Assembly: GCF_024171535.1 (NCBI RefSeq)
Contig: NZ_JALJZV010000004.1
Coordinates: 186,001-250,000 of the forward strand
Origin: Flavobacterium sp. HSC-61S13
GTDB lineage: Bacteria > Bacteroidota > Bacteroidia > Flavobacteriales > Flavobacteriaceae
Length of the DNA stretch: 64,000 nucleotides
Direction of reading: 5' to 3'
In this document: positions 34,408-41,730 of the stretch, one piece after another
Numbering within the stretch: the first letter of the stretch is position 1
Layout: each line of letters opens with the position of its first letter
The notes under the pieces: generated by a model
What the model saw: only the letters and a program-made list of their open reading frames with translations
Database searches by the model: none
What the model was told of the DNA's origin: nothing
Translations under genes and position numbers: made by a program

Positions 34408-34815
34408 CTATTTGTTCTCCAATAATTTTTCCAGTCGCGCCATCATCGTTTCTTTTTCCGCTAACATCCGCTCGTATAACGCGATTTTCTGATCGTGTAA
34501 TTCGATGATCTTTTCAACGGGATTGATGTTTTGTATATTAAAACCGTTGTTGTTCACGGCATTGTCAGAAAAATTACAAGAGATGTTGTAAATAGCCTGT
34601 TCCTCATCAAAGTTTTGAAACGCTTCTACCGGAATTTTTAAAACGGCTGATATTTGTTGTAACAACGGCACCTCGATATGCTCTTTTTGTTCGAGTAGCG
34701 AAATTTTCTTTTGGTTCCAATCGTCACCCAAATCAAAGGCCAATACTTCTTGTTTGATGCCGAGCATTTCTCTAAATCGCTTAACGTTTCTTCCTTGATG
34801 TATTTTGTGTTCCAT
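34408..34815 (-). CDS. XRE-type helix-turn-helix regulator with coiled coil
   Basis: A 135-aa protein. Residues about 8-65 are a Cro/C1-type HTH (GRNVKRFREMLGIKQEVLAF, DWNQKKISLLEQKEHIE, LLQQISAVLKIPVEAF). Residues about 70-95 form an Asn-rich beta segment (FSDNAVNNNGFNIQNIN), and the end is a coiled coil (IELHDQKIALYERMLAEKET). I know this architecture from Bacteroidota genomes as a stand-alone regulator. It is divergent from the 205-aa gene, with repeated ATAAATTATCC motifs between. Confidence 0.85.
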   Translation of the reverse strand: MEHKIHQGRNVKRFREMLGIKQEVLAFDLGDDWNQKKISLLEQKEHIEVPLLQQISAVLKIPVEAFQNFDEEQAIYNISCNFSDNAVNNNGFNIQNINPVEKIIELHDQKIALYERMLAEKETMMARLEKLLENK

Positions 34816-34894
34816 AACAGTGAATTGGTTTAGAAAGGCTCAAAGATAAAGCCATTGGTTGACAAGTATACGGATAAAGTTAAAAAAATATCTG

Positions 34895-35121
34895 ATAAAT
34901 TATCCGATTTTAAGCATAAATTATCCCTTTCTCTTCGAGAGGAGCTTGGTATAAGAGATTTTATCAAAAATCGAGTTGATTGTTGTTTTTTATGAGAAAA
35001 TTTTTACTTTTATGGGTAGTTGATTGAGGTGGTGTTTTTTTTATCAGAAGTTTTTTTCCTTTTAATGAGTTGAAAATCAATATTCAATTTGGTGATTTAT
35101 ACGATTCGGCATAAACTATCC
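34895..35121. promoter_or_regulatory. Three ATAAAyTATCC motifs between divergent genes
   Basis: ATAAATTATCC at 34895-34905 and 34916-34926, exactly 21 bp apart (two helical turns), and ATAAACTATCC at 35111-35121. An inverted GGATAA sits at 34872-34877. They lie before the XRE gene (34815) and before the 205-aa gene (35163), so they are candidate operators. The whole 34816-35162 region holds no other gene. Confidence 0.45.
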
Positions 35122-35162
35122 AATCAGGACTTTTTATTTTTAGAAAACTAAAATTTTATGAT

Positions 35163-35780
35163 ATGGATGATGATAGAAAAAATAAGCCAAATCGCCGTTT
35201 AATTCAAACTGTCGAACAACTCAAAGCCATCTTCAATTGGGTCTTTGAAGATATAAATTACTTACACCACGGCATTTTTCAGTTGTTGGATATTATGAAT
35301 GATCCGGTGATATCGGATTTGTTTGATCAGTATCCGCAACTGTTGGAAAAATACGAATTAGACGAATTGCTATCCGGCAAGGTTCCCATCGAATACACCG
35401 ATATTGAAGAAGTGCAACGCGCAGCTTTGTTGGGAGCCTTACAATCGTTAATTCTCTGTGGTCAACAGCTCTATAGTTCAGGGCAGCTCCAATGTGCTGT
35501 TATAGACAACGATCACATTGATGTCAGAATGCTGCGGTTTGTGGTGCGATCTGTGCCGTTGGCCGATTTGCTAAAGAGCTTGGAGCAACTGCTGTGTTTT
35601 GTTGTCGGTGCGGGCTATTATAAGACTTTTGTCGATCAATTGTCGGATGGAAACAACAGCGCTTTAGCTTCAGTGACCCATCCAAAAGAGTATTATCAAG
35701 TGATGATGTGGTTTGGTATGGTTCGTTCGTTTTTGGATGGAGTTGGCTTTTGGCTTGCTACGGATCAGCGGTCTTCTTAG
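35163..35780 (+). CDS. Hypothetical helical protein
   Basis: A 205-aa soluble, mostly alpha-helical and acidic protein (VEQLKAIFNWVFEDINYLHH, FQLLDIMNDPVISDLFDQYP, AALLGALQSLILCGQQLYSS). I do not recognise it and see no catalytic motif, signal or membrane segment. It is divergent from the XRE gene and shares the upstream motif with it, which suggests joint control. Codon composition is less AT-rich than the flanking intergenic DNA, supporting a real gene. Confidence 0.65.
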   Translation: MDDDRKNKPNRRLIQTVEQLKAIFNWVFEDINYLHHGIFQLLDIMNDPVISDLFDQYPQLLEKYELDELLSGKVPIEYTDIEEVQRAALLGALQSLILCGQQLYSSGQLQCAVIDNDHIDVRMLRFVVRSVPLADLLKSLEQLLCFVVGAGYYKTFVDQLSDGNNSALASVTHPKEYYQVMMWFGMVRSFLDGVGFWLATDQRSS

Positions 35781-35894
35781 TGAGTAAATGGAACTTAGTT
35801 ATGGGTGTACGGTATTTTCCTGTTTAATTCGTCTAAGAATATGAAGATGATACGTTTTAAAAAAACAGTTATGCTGGATGATTGATAAATACTA

Positions 35895-35928
35895 CAAAAG
35901 GCTGCCCCGATTAGGGGACAGCCTTTTG
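35895..35928. terminator. Intrinsic terminator between convergent genes
   Basis: CAAAAGGCTGCCCC and GGGGACAGCCTTTTG pair (one bulged A) around GATTA. It lies between the 205-aa gene (+) and the 545-aa gene (-). Confidence 0.75.
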
Positions 35929-35961
35929 TATGATGGTTTTATAGTGAGAATTTTTAAAGTT

Positions 35962-37599
35962 CTAATTGATTTTTTCCAAGCGAATTTCAACGCCTTTTTT
36001 CTTGTCTTTAAATTCTTCGGCAATTAGGATATACCCTTTTTTTGCTGGTATGATAGAGAGGTCACTACCATCCTTAGATTTTAAATTCAGTTTTTGTTCT
36101 TTTAACTTGCCATCAGCATTGGATATAATGCCTAATACCCATTTTTTCTTGCCTCCACCTTCTGGTCTTTGCTTGTTGAAATAAAAGAATAAGTAATTGT
36201 CTTCTCCTAAATCTTGGTATCCCGAATAGTCAAAGGCTCCGAAATAACTAGCTGTAGCTCCTTGCATTTTAACACCATTTCTAATGTTTTTAGCTTCTTT
36301 AGCAATTCGTTTATATTCGACTAACTTCATGTCTTTATCCACTTCAAAAAGAATCATGTCGTTTATTTTTACTCCTTCCATACCTTCGATAAAAGCATTG
36401 CCTTTTAGTGTTTTATATTGCTCTGTAATAAATATAAGATTACCATTCGATTTTAAGATCGCATCATGGAAATATAAAAAACTGTCGGGTTCACCCTTTT
36501 CACTGATATAGCCGTTTTTGTCAATGGATAAGTGCTTGGAAAGTTTGTCCCAGGTAAAGAAGTTTCTACTGAGTTCTTTTCCCGTAGCGATTTCATATTC
36601 TGATTTTGAGAAACCCGTAATCTTCTTTTCATCTAATATAAAGTCCTTGTTTTTATCGCTCATAATACGATTTAAAAAGGTTATTTTCTCATTGGAATTG
36701 AGGTAAATATTGATGTTTGAAACATCTTTAGCTTGTGTTCCGTTTGCCGTTTTAAGTCCGAAAGGCGTGAATTCCTTGATCAACTGTCCGCTGTCTTTGT
36801 TGAAAAACATAAAGGTGTTGAATAGTTGTCCTTTATCACGTAATTTTTCGTTTTTAGATCCAGCGAAAAATCTTCTACCTACGATAAAATCAGAATGATT
36901 TTTGTTGTTTAAGAAGTTAACAACATCATATTGTTTTTTCGAAGCCTTGTCGTTGTATTCGTAATCCCAAACTTCATCTAATTGCTCGTTGAAATAATGG
37001 ATGCCATTGGTTTTGTAAGTAACTGCGTTTGATCGGTTGTTGTCTGTAGTAATCTTGAAATTATCGGCATTGCTTTGAAGTGGTGTGGTCAAATCGTATC
37101 CAAATGAATTGGGTTCAAAAGAAAACACCGTACTTTTTCTCAACGATTTGGATTCGGCATTGTATTCTTTTTCTAAGTCTGCTGTTAAGACAAATGAGTC
37201 TGATATCGAATTGGATTTGATATCTAATACTCGATATCGGCTTCGTATCACTATGGAGTAATCGTTGTATATCTCGTCGATCTTAAACGATATAAATCCC
37301 TCGCGATAATAGCAAGTCAGGTCAATTTTTCGACCTAGGTTTCCCAGTTTTTCAATGAAGTCACCAGAAAGTACTTGGTTTAGATTTTTGTCTAAAAGCA
37401 CGTATTCATACAAAAATTCTTTTTTGTCGAGTTTGTCCTTTTTAAAAACGAAAAAGTATCCATAGATATCGTCTTGGGCACGGTTGTATAAGTGCTGACT
37501 GTGTATGAGTTCTCCGTTTGACAATTTCTGCAATTCAACGACCTGGCTATACAGGGAAGTTGTGAGTAGTAACAGTAAAAATAAAAGTGTTTTTTTCAT
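35962..37599 (-). CDS. Exported hypothetical protein (DUF6770-like)
   Basis: A 545-aa protein with a signal peptide (MKKTLLFLLLLLTTSLYSQ, cleavage after SLYSQ). The mature part is beta-rich with repeated YxYVLLDKNLNQVLSGDF, GIHYFNEQLDEVWDYEYNDK and FLYFHDAILKSNGNLIFITE segments, suggesting a propeller-like fold. I think it belongs to a Bacteroidota family of uncharacterised exported proteins such as DUF6770, but this is from memory. It follows the M48 protease gene after 30 bp, so the two are an operon and may act together in the envelope. Confidence 0.6.
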   Translation of the reverse strand: MKKTLLFLLLLLTTSLYSQVVELQKLSNGELIHSQHLYNRAQDDIYGYFFVFKKDKLDKKEFLYEYVLLDKNLNQVLSGDFIEKLGNLGRKIDLTCYYREGFISFKIDEIYNDYSIVIRSRYRVLDIKSNSISDSFVLTADLEKEYNAESKSLRKSTVFSFEPNSFGYDLTTPLQSNADNFKITTDNNRSNAVTYKTNGIHYFNEQLDEVWDYEYNDKASKKQYDVVNFLNNKNHSDFIVGRRFFAGSKNEKLRDKGQLFNTFMFFNKDSGQLIKEFTPFGLKTANGTQAKDVSNINIYLNSNEKITFLNRIMSDKNKDFILDEKKITGFSKSEYEIATGKELSRNFFTWDKLSKHLSIDKNGYISEKGEPDSFLYFHDAILKSNGNLIFITEQYKTLKGNAFIEGMEGVKINDMILFEVDKDMKLVEYKRIAKEAKNIRNGVKMQGATASYFGAFDYSGYQDLGEDNYLFFYFNKQRPEGGGKKKWVLGIISNADGKLKEQKLNLKSKDGSDLSIIPAKKGYILIAEEFKDKKKGVEIRLEKIN

Positions 37600-37629
37600 T
37601 ATCGTGTTGTTTTGTAAGGTGGTTGTTGA

Positions 37630-38916
37630 TTAAAATGATTTATTGATGGTCTCGAGATCTGCGAGGTCGAGATTGAATATGAAAGTGCTAAATAGGTTGT
37701 AGCTGTCGGTGTATTTGGACACATTTACCTGACTGACATATCGGTTGAGTTCGTAAGCTTTTTTGGCTTCATATAACTTTTTAAAATTTAAACCGATCCA
37801 TTTTTTCAGTAGTTCATCGGGTTTTCTGTTGTAGAGTTTTAGGGCTGCATACAAACTATTGCCGTAGTGTTTCAAGAAATATTCATTTTGAATGTTTTGA
37901 TAAATGGCGCTGTATTGCCACTGTGAAAAAGCTGTTGATGGCGCGGATGTAAGTGGCGATTTTGAAGTTTTAATTTCTGGATCTATAGCGGTTAAGTGTT
38001 CAATTCTAACGTCGCAATTGGGATGTGTTCGTAGCGAATCGGTATTGAATTTATTGCTTTTCTGATAATGATATAGGTCGAAAAGTTCCATTTTAAACCA
38101 CTTTTCTTTGGTGGTAAGACCAAAGGATTCAAATATTTTGGCGTAGTCTTTCACGGTTAAAGAGTCGGGTTCTTTATCGGAATCCCTTAATTTCTCTAAA
38201 GCTCTAGCCACTTGTTGTGGATCGCGATTTAGTCGAGAATAAAAAATATACCCCAGCGAATCCGCTTCAATTTCTTTTTTTCGATTTTCAGCCGAGTTTT
38301 GATAGGCTATTTGCTTTAATAGATTTTCGGCAGTGGTTTTTTGTTTGTATTTCTGTTTTTTTAACGCCTTGGTTTTGGACTTTAAGTCTTCAGAATTATT
38401 CGCTTTAACGTAACTTTTTACCGACTCAAGCACGTGATCTAAAGTTTGATGAGCCATTTCATGACACAGTATATAGACCAATTGATCTTCGTGGTCTAAG
38501 GCGTTCAGCAGGTAGTTGTTCACTACAATGGTTCCTTCACCACGATTGGATGCATTGGCTTTGTACTCGCGAGAAACGAGTATAGATAGATTTTTGGGAA
38601 TTTCAACATTGGCCTTTTGGATTGTTGTGGTGAGTTCTTCCAAATAAACGTTAAGAGGAGAATCATAAACAATCACATTTTGATCGATCTTATCGTGGAT
38701 TTCTTTAAAATTCTCGTCAAAGATGGTTTTGATTTCTTTGGCTTCTTTTTCGGTATGATTTCGGTCAATTTGATTGAAGAAAATCGTTTTGCGCTTGTTG
38801 TATTTTGCCTGTAATACTCTTTTTTGGTGAGGTTTTAAGGTGTCCAATAAAATAGGTTGTTGGGCAAATATCAGCGTTGATAAAAAAAGGGATATGATGA
38901 GGTAAAAGGATTTCAT
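37630..38916 (-). CDS. Exported M48-family metallopeptidase
   Basis: A 428-aa protein with a signal peptide (FYLIISLFLSTLIFAQ). The zinc motif HEMAH is at about residues 152-156 in YILCHEMAHQTLDHV, and the third ligand Glu is in KKEIEADSLGYIFYSR. NASNRGEGTIVVNNYLLNAL precedes it, as in BepA/LoiP-type M48C proteases that check outer-membrane protein assembly. The C-terminal 150 residues are helical (LRTHPNCDVRIEHLTAI), a region where BepA has TPRs. First gene of the operon with the 545-aa protein. Confidence 0.88.
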   Translation of the reverse strand: MKSFYLIISLFLSTLIFAQQPILLDTLKPHQKRVLQAKYNKRKTIFFNQIDRNHTEKEAKEIKTIFDENFKEIHDKIDQNVIVYDSPLNVYLEELTTTIQKANVEIPKNLSILVSREYKANASNRGEGTIVVNNYLLNALDHEDQLVYILCHEMAHQTLDHVLESVKSYVKANNSEDLKSKTKALKKQKYKQKTTAENLLKQIAYQNSAENRKKEIEADSLGYIFYSRLNRDPQQVARALEKLRDSDKEPDSLTVKDYAKIFESFGLTTKEKWFKMELFDLYHYQKSNKFNTDSLRTHPNCDVRIEHLTAIDPEIKTSKSPLTSAPSTAFSQWQYSAIYQNIQNEYFLKHYGNSLYAALKLYNRKPDELLKKWIGLNFKKLYEAKKAYELNRYVSQVNVSKYTDSYNLFSTFIFNLDLADLETINKSF

Positions 38917-39267
38917 AAAAATATTTTGAGCTTTTACTGTGAAATACTAATTGCGGTAAAAGTGTTTTTTTTCAGGAATTGCGAAAGTACACAGAAACAT
39001 ATTCTTTTTCTAATTTTAAGTTTAAATTTTGATAATTTTTTTAATTAAAATAGATTGTACTTCTATTATGATTGGTGTCTGCTTTGTTTTTTTTAAATTT
39101 TTAATGCTAAAATAGCAGTATGTTTCCTTTTTTATAAAGCGATAGGGTGTGAGAGTCATCTTTAGGTGGTTTTTGATTTAAGTGGGGTATAGCAATCTTT
39201 GAAGTTTGTTTATGCAAGGATGTTTTGATTGTTTTTTATTTATATTTGAGATAAACTAAAAATAAAT
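38917..39267. other. 350-bp gene-free divergent region
   Basis: T-rich DNA between the M48 operon and the HEPN-like gene. A TATATTTG element (39241-39248) 20 bp before the HEPN-like ATG is a possible -7 box, without a clear -33 partner. Nothing else recognised. Confidence 0.4.
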
Positions 39268-39891
39268 ATGGAATCAAATAGTCAAACGCTCCGTGGGCAA
39301 ATTATTGAAGATAGTGTCAGGTTGGAAAGGGTGGTTACCTTGCTGTTAAGTGATGTTTTTGAAATTGCTGATATAGAAAACAGCAACTCGTTTCAAACCA
39401 CAGGAAATGTTTTGAATTTTCATGCGAAGACGTCTTTGTTATCCGATTTAAAATATTTGCCATCAGGCCTAAAAGACAAAATTTCGATGTTGTACCAACT
39501 GAGGAATAAATTTGTTCACAACATCGATGTGGATTCGTTTAAGGCGTTTTTTGAAGTCAGTGGAAACGGTAAGAAAAAAGCTTTTTTGGGTTTTTATTCC
39601 GACAAATTGGACGAGAAAGAATTTGAAAATGAAGAGCGGTATTTCGCTGCTATTTATGACTTATTGATGGCGGAAGTTTTGCATGATTTAGAAGTGATTA
39701 GCAATTTAATGGCGCGAAATCTAAAAAATGAAGTGCATAAAGACAGTTTGATGGAGCGTATCAAAAGCGTTTTGGTCAACAATGAAGATGCTAACGTACT
39801 TGCAGAGATTTTAAATCTAAAGCAAGAAATTCTAGAGACCTATCCTTCGTTGAGTTTTCAAAACGAGAAAGAGAGAAACGGGGAGGTTTAG
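39268..39891 (+). CDS. HEPN/MltR-like helical protein
   Basis: A 207-aa soluble helical protein. The core (about 10-90) runs RGQIIEDSVRLERVVTLLLS, then LSDLKYLPSGLKDKISMLYQ and LRNKFVHNID. The RNKFVH hexad (residues 79-84) fits the R-x4-6-H motif of HEPN domains, and the order matches MltR/HEPN-type proteins (LEE helix, then IRNxFAH). HEPN proteins include RNases in toxin-antitoxin and defence systems but also inactive or regulatory forms. No antitoxin-like partner (MNT nucleotidyltransferase or other) is adjacent, so activity is open. It is monocistronic. Confidence 0.6.
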   Translation: MESNSQTLRGQIIEDSVRLERVVTLLLSDVFEIADIENSNSFQTTGNVLNFHAKTSLLSDLKYLPSGLKDKISMLYQLRNKFVHNIDVDSFKAFFEVSGNGKKKAFLGFYSDKLDEKEFENEERYFAAIYDLLMAEVLHDLEVISNLMARNLKNEVHKDSLMERIKSVLVNNEDANVLAEILNLKQEILETYPSLSFQNEKERNGEV

Positions 39892-39995
39892 GTCCATTGT
39901 TCTTTATGGGATAAAGATCTATAGAATAACGTATATCATGTAGTTTCCGCGAATTTTTATTGGGAAGGGTATTGTGGTAAGTTCCAAGGACTATT

Positions 39996-40026
39996 AAAAA
40001 AAAGCTCCACATTGCTGTGAAGTTTT
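39996..40026 (-). terminator. Terminator hairpin, copy 1 of a duplicated element
   Basis: AAAGCTCCACA TTGC TGTGAAG with an 8-A run at its left forms an intrinsic terminator on the minus strand. The 27 bp from the A-run to TGTGAAG recur at 40679-40705 behind tRNA-Met. Here it lies downstream of the 125-aa gene. The surrounding 39892-40128 stretch shows nothing else. Confidence 0.7.
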
Positions 40027-40128
40027 AAACTTATTTAGTACCTATTCGACTAAGTGAGTCCTGTTTCGTTTACTGTAAAATACAAAGTAGCTCAATAAAG
40101 TGTTTTTTTTGTATTTAGAAATAATGTT

Positions 40129-40227
40129 TTAAACAGCTTTAAGATAGAATTGGTTTTCTTTGAATTTCACTTGCGTATTAGGATATTGAATTTGATCTAC
40201 GAAAGTATTGACTCTGTCTAATTTCAT
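40129..40227 (-). other. Possible 32-codon ORF or gene remnant
   Basis: On the minus strand a frame reads back through the end of the 125-aa gene as LLKSPPPHEMKLDRVNTFVD and ends at a TAA (40131-40129). From its internal ATG at 40227 it would encode 32 aa. The composition (PPPHEMKLDRVN) looks protein-like, suggesting the 3' end of a decayed or frameshifted gene. Unrecognised. Confidence 0.25.
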
Positions 40228-40247
40228 TTCGTGTGGTGGCGGAGATT

Positions 40248-40625
40248 TTAGTAGTTGTCGATTATTGAATACAATTGGAAGATAAGAATCAGTATAGGCG
40301 TGGCATAATCGATTAAATAACTAAACGACTTAGTGAGCATATCCATGTTTTTGTTGCGTTCGTTGTTGATACGAACTAGGAGCCATAAGCTTATTTTTTT
40401 TCCAACATGAAAAACAAATAACACAAGACTGAATGTTGTTAGTATAAAGAAAAGATGGTTGGGAATTGCGAGTCCTAAAGGATTTGCAAAATGAAGTGCT
40501 GTAAATAAACACAGCAAAGTAACTAGCAGTACGCATATGTTGCGACGGTACTGAACTGTTTTTGTAAGATAATTGAAAATTAAAAAATCTAGGATTATAA
40601 AAAATCCAATATATAATATCTCCAT
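40248..40625 (-). CDS. Small hypothetical membrane protein
   Basis: A 125-aa protein with three or four hydrophobic helices (ILYIGFFIILDFLIFNYL, ICVLLVTLLCLFTALHFA, HLFFILTTFSLVLFVFHVG and the C-terminal YATPILILIFQLYSII) separated by a basic loop RINNERNKNMD. I do not recognise it. It lies between two copies of the same terminator, downstream of tRNA-Met, and its 3' end overlaps a second protein-like frame, so it may be part of a decayed insertion. Confidence 0.5.
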   Translation of the reverse strand: MEILYIGFFIILDFLIFNYLTKTVQYRRNICVLLVTLLCLFTALHFANPLGLAIPNHLFFILTTFSLVLFVFHVGKKISLWLLVRINNERNKNMDMLTKSFSYLIDYATPILILIFQLYSIIDNY

Positions 40626-40677
40626 TTCTATCGCAAATTTTTTTGTTTACTAACTAGCAATCGCTTTACAAATAAGT

Positions 40678-40709
40678 AAAAAAAAAGCTCCACATTGCTG
40701 TGAAGCTTT
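40678..40709 (-). terminator. Terminator of tRNA-Met, copy 2 of the duplicated element
   Basis: AAAGCTTCACAGCAATGTGG (minus strand) folds into a stem with one mismatch and runs into nine T. It starts 12 bp after the tRNA end. Confidence 0.8.
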
Positions 40710-40720
40710 CAAACCTTATG

Positions 40721-40794
40721 TGGTCCCACCTGGGCTCGAACCAGGGACCACCTGATTATGAGTCAGGTGCTCTAACCAGCTGAGCTATAGGACC
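40721..40794 (-). tRNA. tRNA-Met (CAU)
   Basis: The minus strand folds as a cloverleaf: acceptor GGTCCTA/TGGGACC, D-arm AGCTCAGCTGGTTAGAGC, anticodon stem CCTGA/TCAGG with loop CTCATAA (CAU), T-arm CCTGGTTCGAGCCCAGG, discriminator A. The anticodon stem lacks the three G-C pairs of initiators, so it is elongator Met, or possibly the Ile2 type whose C34 is changed to lysidine. Confidence 0.95.
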
Positions 40795-40859
40795 GGTTTC
40801 GAGATTGCAATATTACGGCATTTTCTAAATAAATCAAAGGTTTTGGAAAATATTTTTGA

Positions 40860-41264
40860 TTATTTTTTTATTTCCTGACACAGCTCGATCAGTACCCCGT
40901 TGGTGCTTTTCGGATGTAAGAAGCTAACGAGCTTGTTGTCAGCGCCTTTTTTCGGAATCTCATTCAAGACGATGAATCCCTCACTTTTTAAACGCGCTAT
41001 TTCAGAAACGATATCTTCGACCTCAAAAGCGATATGATGGATGCCTTCTCCCTTTTTTTCGAGGAATTTGGCGATAGGACTGTCGGGTGACGTGGCCTCT
41101 AGCAGTTCAATCTTGTTGGGACCGTTCATAAAAAACGAGGTGTTGACTCCTTCACTTTCTACGGATTCCTCTTTATAAGCTGGAGCTCCGAAAAGTTTTT
41201 CGAAGATTAAATTGGATTGTTGAAGGTCTTTTACGGCGATGCCGATGTGTTCAATTTTTTTCAT
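40860..41264 (-). CDS. mce: Methylmalonyl-CoA epimerase
   Basis: A 134-aa VOC-fold enzyme that interconverts (R)- and (S)-methylmalonyl-CoA in propionate/odd-chain metabolism. It starts KKIEHIGIAVKDL with the first metal His, has Glu in NKIELLEA, a second His in GEGIHHIAFEVEDI, and ends HPKSTNGVLIELCQ with the last Glu: all four metal ligands are in place. Length is typical. It is divergent from rbfA with about 70 bp between. Confidence 0.92.
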   Translation of the reverse strand: MKKIEHIGIAVKDLQQSNLIFEKLFGAPAYKEESVESEGVNTSFFMNGPNKIELLEATSPDSPIAKFLEKKGEGIHHIAFEVEDIVSEIARLKSEGFIVLNEIPKKGADNKLVSFLHPKSTNGVLIELCQEIKK

Positions 41265-41322
41265 TTTGTGTTTGCAGTTGTTCGTAATAGCAAATATAAA
41301 AAGATTTCAATCCAAAAAATTG

Positions 41323-41330
41323 TATTTTTG
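41323..41330 (+). promoter_or_regulatory. -7 element deciding the rbfA start
   Basis: TATTTTTG ends 4 bp before the rbfA ATG at 41335. Transcription would begin almost at the ATG (leaderless or nearly so), which excludes the longer open frame that starts at 41239. Confidence 0.5.
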
Positions 41331-41334
41331 CAAC

Positions 41335-41727
41335 ATGGAAACGAATAGACAGAAAAAAATGGGCGCTTTGTTGCAAAAAGATCTAGTAGATATTTTGCAG
41401 GGAGAAGTGCGTAGCAACGGAATCAGCAACCTGATTATCTCCGTATCTAAAGTAAATGTAACAACCGATTTATCGATTGCAAAAGTGTATTTAAGCATTT
41501 TTCCAATTGAAAGAGGACAGGAGTTGTTGGAGGGAATTCGTTCGAATGCACCGCTAATCAAACATAACTTGGCACAAAGAGTAAAACAACAGTTGCGTAA
41601 AGTTCCGAATTTGGTATTTTATATAGACGACAGTTTGGAGTATATCGATCAAATTGACAAAGCTTTGCAAGGAGAGGAAAACCCAATTGCAGACCGTGAA
41701 TTACTAATCAAAAGAAAGAAAAAATAA
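41335..41727 (+). CDS. rbfA: 30S ribosome-binding factor A
   Basis: A 130-aa KH-like protein that helps mature the 30S subunit and 16S rRNA 5' end. It begins METNRQKKMGALLQKDLVDI, then VSKVNVTTDLSIAKVYLSIF and LRKVPNLVFYIDDSLEYIDQ, which matches RbfA throughout. The 3' neighbour is a LolC/E-type permease after 3 bp, a common flavobacterial arrangement. Confidence 0.95.
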   Translation: METNRQKKMGALLQKDLVDILQGEVRSNGISNLIISVSKVNVTTDLSIAKVYLSIFPIERGQELLEGIRSNAPLIKHNLAQRVKQQLRKVPNLVFYIDDSLEYIDQIDKALQGEENPIADRELLIKRKKK

Positions 41728-41730
41728 GAT

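Noticed and set aside
39996..40709. Insertion sequence flanked by terminator copies
   Set aside because: No transposase frame and no terminal inverted repeats; the flanking copies are terminators, so only a generic insertion or duplication is proposed.
41239..41334. N-terminal extension of rbfA
   Set aside because: The frame covers the divergent mce start region and the -7 element; RbfA proteins begin at METNRQ-like sequence.
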